Positions 58,578 through 64,000 of a DNA stretch of 64,000 nt are shown in pieces. The translations under genes were made by a program, and so were the position numbers. Source of the stretch: Chamaea fasciata. Lineage: Eukaryota > Chordata > Aves > Passeriformes > Sylviidae. A model generated the notes under the pieces. The model saw only the letters and a list, made by a program, of their open reading frames with translations. It made no database searches and was not told the origin of the DNA. The stretch covers positions 1-64,000 of the forward strand of contig JARCOQ010000080.1 of NCBI GenBank assembly GCA_029207755.1, in the 5' to 3' direction. Positions within the stretch are counted from its first letter, which is position 1; each line of letters begins with the position of its first letter.

Positions 58578-61500
58578 CAGAGAAGTTGTGTGTGTGTGTG
58601 TGGGGAAACAGGATGTTCTGCCCAGGCTGGCAGAGCATCTCTATATATGTTCATTGTTGAACCAGAACTAATGATAACACTTAAATGACAGGTACTGTGG
58701 GTGATAAAAATGAATGGTTTGGTAAATGGGGGAGATGACAGCGTTAGGCAGAATAACTGGGCCATTTAGTGAGGTGTGCTAATACAGACCGGTGTATTAT
58801 TACTCAGTGCACTTTTTGTGAGCAGGGGCATTCTTGGGTTACAAGGCTCTTTCTGACCAAAGCTTCAAAATTTATTGTGACTATTCGGTGTGACTCTTTG
58901 CGGACAAAACCCGAATGATGATAAATGCATAGGAAAAGTAGAATTTAGTTGTAGCAGAGGGGCATTTGATACTAATACTGGTGATATCCCACTTGAATGG
59001 TCCATTCAGTGTGAAAGGATTTTGAAAAGAAGAGGAAGAGTATCAAGCAGAGGGAGGAAATAGTGCAGAAATGGGGGAAATGTGCTCTACTGAGAGCACA
59101 TCTACAACAGTGACAAGGTAGGAGTCTGGATTTGCTTTATTTTGGTGTTGTTGTCTTCCCCAAGTTTGTGGATAAAATTCTAGGGAATGCATGATGTACT
59201 TTCTTTTACATCCTATGTATTGAGATAAGATGGAAATCCAGTGTACAAATGGAACTGCACTTTGGAGAGGCTGGAAATGTTGGGCTAAATTGGAGCCTGT
59301 ATTTGTCATTAACTTTCAGCTGTGAGAAACAACACTTGTGGTAGAGATGCAGTAAATGGTTTTCAGGTAAATGTGGCTATTATTTAGGGAAATTGTAAAA
59401 TATTGATATGCATGTCGTTTGGATTGAAATTGGAAAGAAATGGTTTATGAAGTAGATCAGATCTTGGGAGGAAATGCAGATGATTCTCTTAGCTAAATCA
59501 GAGAGGGTTGGCAGCAGAATGAAGTGGATGGGATTTTGGTTGAATTTTTATCACTGGTAGCAATGGCAGCCTGTGTCTGTGGTACTGCTAATAGGGGTAA
59601 TCCTATTGCTGGGTTCTGCATCTGTTTCCCAGGAGAAAGCAGTGGTGGGAATGTTTGGGTGCCAGGCTTTTGCCATGCTCATAACGGGTTGACGTCCATG
59701 GAGTGTTGGGGGCGCCAGGCGGTTGCTGTGGCCCCAGTGGGCTCCTGGAGTGTTTGGGGTCAGTGTGCAGTGCTGGGCACGGCCCTGGGCAGAGCAGCCT
59801 TGTGCCTGAGGGCAGGGGAAGGCCTCAGGAGGCTCTGGAGGATCAGCTGTGCCAGGGAAGCCCTCCTGCCAGCAGGGAAGCCCTCCTGCCAGCAGGCCTG
59901 TGGTGGTGGCTGAGTTACTTGCACCCTGTGACCCAACCAGAATGCTCAACTTTTAACTTGCTGTCAGGCCTTCAAACAAGATTTCCCTTCTTTCTAGATG
60001 ATGCTGAAATATTGTCCAAATGCGGTAAGCTGTGTCTGTGTTAGAATATCCTCCTTTCCTCATTGTTTGACCCATGTTATTTTTAGTGCAATAGCATTGT
60101 ATCTGTCCAAAAGAGTGTTCTAGAAAGAAGTTGCTGTCATGGTGCAATGTAGTTTCTAAATGACATTGCAGGTATTTGAGACATGTTCTGGTACTAATGA
60201 CAGCTTTTTTCCTGAAATGATTTCTTTAGGGTTCTTGTAGGTGGAAATGAGTGTTCTTTCAGCTTGAATGAAATGTTCTCAAAAGATGGTGTTGGGCCTA
60301 GACAGGCTTGACTTGTGTCATGAGGTCATTCAGGGCTCAGATGCACTGCAAGTGTTTGCATTTGTCATTTTCCACTTAATTTCTGAGCCACAGAATAGGC
60401 TGGTTTAAAGAGCTTTAAGCAACAAATGTTGAAGAGACTTACAGATTTATTTTGCCTTATGTCTGTGATTGCGTGCAATGATCAGGTTCTGGTCCTTAAC
60501 CCCCAGGAGAAATGCCATGTCTGTAAATGCACGGTGAGATCAGGCCAGACTTGCTGGTGACAGGGCTCTGCAAGTTGTCCTTGTGGGCTGAATCTGAGTT
60601 TTAATTGTGTTCTGGACAGAAGGGCCGTCGATTGCTGCGCCGTGTTTTGGATGCGTGCAAAGCAGCAGGGAAGTTGGAGCTTGAGCAGGAGGACGCTGAG
60701 GTGGTTTTGTCGGAGCACCGGGGGCTCAGTGGGAGGTGTGCGAGACGTGAGGCAATTTGCAGGCAGCCTTTGGGGTGCTGGCTGTGCCGCTGCCGTCGGT
60801 AGTGCGGGAGCAGCCATGGGGTGTCAGCATTGCCCCACGTTCCCGCTGTGTGTCCCCGAGGCCGCCGCCACTGTCCTGGCACACTGTGCTGGCATTTCCA
60901 GAGTGCCAGCAAGGGTGCTGGGCTTGCTGCAAAGTCCTGTGCTTGCCGTGTGCATGTAGATGATGTTTTCAAATGAATTTTAGCTCGAAAAAGGGAATTT
61001 TCAAAACGGGAATGAGGGACAGAGTAGAAAATGGAGATTTTCTGGAAATGTTTTTGCTAATGTAGCTCCAACTCCCTGTGTGGGATAACCCTGTTGTAGA
61101 CTGCACCTTTTTGGATCCTTTCAGAGACGCCTGTCTGGGTGATGTTGTCATTCCAGGGCTGGTGCTCTGGGATGTGAGATGTGTCCTTTGTGTCATTGTT
61201 ATAGCTTTTCCCAACCACAGCTGGAGTGTTGGGAGTGTTCACTCTCTCTGTTTCCCTGGGTTTGGGATCTTGGGGCCTGTGCTGTCCCTCTGGAAGAAAC
61301 CTGTTATAATCCCTCTATGAAATTGAGATAGGAAGGTACATAAGAGTTAAAATCTCTTTTAAGAGTGGTGTATTACAAGTGCAAGATTTTGTTTGAGGAA
61401 AACATTCCCTAAACCTAAAAGAATAACTAAAGAAGGAGATATTTTAAAAAGGAATTGAAACTATTAATCAATCTTAAGAATGGAATGGATGATTTGATCT

Positions 61501-61830
61501 GAGGTTCACATCTTACAGACTGCTTGTCATGTGGCTCCAGAGGGTTTTGTGTTTTGGTTGTTTTTTTCTTTGAATAATCTGGTTCAAGCATAATTGCAAC
61601 TAGAAAATCAAATGCTTTTCAATTGGTCCTGATGCCATGTCAGTGGTGTTTGGTTTAGAAGCTCTCTGTAGCACTGCCCTTTATCAGCTGATGAATTGCA
61701 GAAATAGGAGCCGTATTTCATCTTGCTAAGAGAAAGCATTTTAATAGTGCTGTGGATACGGGGGTAAATTGCAATAATTGAAGATTAAAAAACTATTTTC
61801 CAAGTGTTCCTAGAGCTTAAATAGAGAGCT
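58578..61830 (+). repeat. Unit copy 19
   Basis: 3,253 bp, again of the copy 16-17 type throughout. Last complete unit. Segments: B 59998, C 60507, D 60620, E 61125 (starts). Confidence 0.95.
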
Positions 61831-64000
61831 CAGAGAAGTTGTGTGTGTGTGTGTGGGGAAACAGGATGTTCTGCCCAGGCTGGCAGAGCATCTCTATATA
61901 TGTTCATTGTTGAACCAGAACTAATGATAACACTTAAATGACAGGTACTGTGGGTGATAAAAATGAATGGTTTGGTAAATGGGGGAGATGACAGCGTTAG
62001 GCAGAATAACTGGGCCATTTAGTGAGGTGTGCTAATACAGACCGGTGTATTATTACTCAGTGCACTTTTTGTGAGCAGGGGCATTCTTGGGTTACAAGGC
62101 TCTTTCTGACCAAAGCTTCAAAATTTATTGTGACTATTCGGTGTGACTCTTTGCGGACAAAACCCGAATGATGATAAATGCATAGGAAAAGTAGAATTTA
62201 GTTGTAGCAGAGGGGCATTTGATACTAATACTGGTGATATCCCACTTGAATGGTCCATTCAGTGTGAAAGGATTTTGAAAAGAAGAGGAAGAGTATCAAG
62301 CAGAGGGAGGAAATAGTGCAGAAATGGGGGAAATGTGCTCTACTGAGAGCACATCTACAACAGTGACAAGGTAGGAGTCTGGATTTGCTTTATTTTGGTG
62401 TTGTTGTCTTCCCCAAGTTTGTGGATAAAATTCTAGGGAATGCATGATGTACTTTCTTTTACATCCTATGTATTGAGATAAGATGGAAATCCAGTGTACA
62501 AATGGAACTGCACTTTGGAGAGGCTGGAAATGTTGGGCTAAATTGGAGCCTGTATTTGTCATTAACTTTCAGCTGTGAGAAACAACACTTGTGGTAGAGA
62601 TGCAGTAAATGGTTTTCAGGTAAATGTGGCTATTATTTAGGGAAATTGTAAAATATTGATATGCATGTCGTTTGGATTGAAATTGGAAAGAAATGGTTTA
62701 TGAAGTAGATCAGATCTTGGGAGGAAATGCAGATGATTCTCTTAGCTAAATCAGAGAGGGTTGGCAGCAGAATGAAGTGGATGGGATTTTGGTTGAATTT
62801 TTATCACTGGTAGCAATGGCAGCCTGTGTCTGTGGTACTGCTAATAGGGGTAATCCTATTGCTGGGTTCTGCATCTGTTTCCCAGGAGAAAGCAGTGGTG
62901 GGAATGTTTGGGTGCCAGGCTTTTGCCATGCTCATAACGGGTTGACGTCCATGGAGTGTTGGGGGCGCCAGGCGGTTGCTGTGGCCCCAGTGGGCTCCTG
63001 GAGTGTTTGGGGTCAGTGTGCAGTGCTGGGCACGGCCCTGGGCAGAGCAGCCTTGTGCCTGAGGGCAGGGGAAGGCCTCAGGAGGCTCTGGAGGATCAGC
63101 TGTGCCAGGGAAGCCCTCCTGCCAGCAGGGAAGCCCTCCTGCCAGCAGGCCTGTGGTGGTGGCTGAGTTACTTGCACCCTGTGACCCAACCAGAATGCTC
63201 AACTTTTAACTTGCTGTCAGGCCTTCAAACAAGATTTCCCTTCTTTCTAGATGATGCTGAAATATTGTCCAAATGCGGTAAGCTGTGTCTGTGTTAGAAT
63301 ATCCTCCTTTCCTCATTGTTTGACCCATGTTATTTTTAGTGCAATAGCATTGTATCTGTCCAAAAGAGTGTTCTAGAAATAAGTTGCTGTCATGGTGCAA
63401 TGTAGTTTCTAAATGACATTGCAGGTATTTGAGACATGTTCTAGTACTAATGACAGCTTTTTTCCTGAAATGATTTCTGTAGGGTTCTTGTAGGTGGAAA
63501 TGAGTGTTCTTTCAGCTTGAATGAAATGTTCTCAAAAGATGGTGTTGGGCCTAGACAGGCTTGACTTGTGTCATGAGGTCATTCAGGGCTCAGATGCACT
63601 GCAAGTGATTGCATTTGTCATTTTCCACTTAATTTCTGAGCCACAGAATAGGCTGGTTTAAAGAGCTTTAAGCAACAAATGTTGAAGAGACTTACAGATT
63701 TATTTTGCCTTATGTCTGTGATTGCGTGCAATGATCAGGTTCTGGTCCTTAACCCCCAGGAGAAATGCCATGTCTGTAAATGCACGGTGAGATCAGGCCA
63801 GACTTGCTGGTGACAGGGCTCTGCAAGTTGTCCTTGTGGTCTGAATCTGAGTTTTAATTGTGTTCTGGACAGAAGGGCCGTCGATTGCTGCGCCGTGTTT
63901 TGGATGCGTGCAAAGCAGCAGGGAAGTTGGAGCTTGAGCAGGAGGACGCTGAGGTGGTTTTGTCGGAGCACCGGGGGCTCAGTGGGAGGTGTGTGAGACG
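61831..64000 (+). repeat. Unit copy 20 (cut by the window edge)
   Basis: 2,170 bp of a unit. The 5' part is of the copy 16-19 type. After about 63380 it carries older variants again (AAATAAG, TTCTAGTAC, GATTTCTGTAG, AGTGATTGCATTT, GTGGTCTGAATC, GTGTGTGAGACG), so it is a hybrid with a switch near 63250-63380. Segments: B 63251, C 63760, D 63873, E beyond the window. Confidence 0.93.

Larger units (their letters stand above)
1..64000 (+). repeat. Macrosatellite array, ~3,253-bp unit, 19.7 copies
   Basis: The whole window is a direct tandem array. The same landmarks recur in the same order every 3,253-3,255 bp: a (GT)n run, a 20-bp duplication, a CpG-rich patch and an ATTAAA near the unit end. 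Unit lengths in order are 3267, 3254, 3253, 3254, 3253, 3254, 3253, 3254, 3254, 3253, 3253, 3255, 3255, then 3253 six times, then a partial copy. No inverted copy, inserted element or spacer interrupts it, and no unique DNA is seen at either edge, so the array extends beyond the window on both sides. Low divergence plus shared variants between neighbours is the pattern expected of unequal crossing-over and gene conversion. The family is not recognised; unit length alone (similar to human D4Z4 or DXZ4) says nothing about homology. Confidence 0.98.
29297..64000 (+). repeat. Monomeric, more homogenised domain (copies 10-20)
   Basis: From copy 10 on, the alternation seen earlier is lost. All units carry GGTAAATGG near the start, GGTGACAG upstream of segment D, and GCACC/GTC/GGAT in the segment E region. 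All complete copies also have the GTTTTTTTC tail version. Remaining differences mark small local groups: copies 11-13, copy 14, and copies 15-19. This suggests turnover by single-unit steps, separate from the dimer domain on the left. Confidence 0.8.

Noticed and set aside
1..64000. Known multicopy loci: D4Z4/DUX4, DXZ4, rDNA, 5S, histone or snRNA gene arrays
   Set aside because: Unit size alone is similar to some of these, but no homeobox, rRNA, 5S, snRNA or histone sequence is present.
1..64000. Retrotransposon, endogenous virus or DNA transposon as the repeat unit
   Set aside because: No terminal repeats, target-site duplications, poly-A tails, reverse transcriptase, integrase or transposase frames were seen. 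The copies abut directly in tandem.
1..64000. CRISPR array or bacterial operon
   Set aside because: The repeats are kilobases long without spacers, and there are no bacterial-type genes, ribosome binding sites or operon structure.

Overview
The window is one continuous head-to-tail tandem array. A unit of about 3,253 bp is repeated 19 full times plus a 2,170-bp partial copy, all in the same orientation, and no unique flanking DNA is visible at either edge. Taking CAGAGAAG just before the (GT)n run as an arbitrary start, units begin at 1, 3268, 6522, 9775, 13029, 16282, 19536, 22789, 26043, 29297, 32550, 35803, 39058, 42313, 45566, 48819, 52072, 55325, 58578 and 61831. Copies differ by roughly a percent or so by eye. 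This is a macrosatellite (long-unit satellite), not a run of ordinary genes.

The organism is a eukaryote, most likely a vertebrate. There is no prokaryotic gene organisation, no long uninterrupted reading frame, a (GT)n microsatellite in every unit, GT-AG splice-like signals, and GC/CpG-rich patches in AT-richer DNA. The style of the GC-rich patches and one 86-nt candidate intron would suit a bird, but that is an impression and not a demonstration. No known gene, RNA gene, transposon or viral element was recognised.

The array has two domains. In copies 2-7 (3268-22788) two monomer versions alternate, giving three higher-order dimers of exactly 6,507 bp. The alternation breaks at copies 8-9. 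From copy 10 onward most of the dimer's diagnostic sites are fixed for one version, and copies 16-19 are almost identical. Local features include a unit-sized duplication tagged by an extra GT in copies 12-13, a seven-substitution patch in copy 14, a two-state sequence patch shuffled among copies, and a cluster of one-base insertions in the first 600 bases of copy 1 that looks like poor consensus at a contig edge.

Within each unit (coordinates from copy 2) the most gene-like structure is a chain of splice-like segments on the + strand: A 4011-4057, B 4689-4715, C 5198-5224, D 5311-5426 and E 5816-6011. They join in a single open frame, from an ATG that opens segment B to a TGA at 6009-6011, giving about 121 codons. 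The product would have a cysteine-rich N-terminus, a charged probably helical middle and a hydrophobic C-terminal part. An ATTAAA lies 464 nt after the stop. Segments D onward lie in a CpG-rich patch. This is a hypothesis: the segments are short, the predicted protein is not recognised, and substitutions in E do not look constrained. The rest of each unit contains nothing recognisable.
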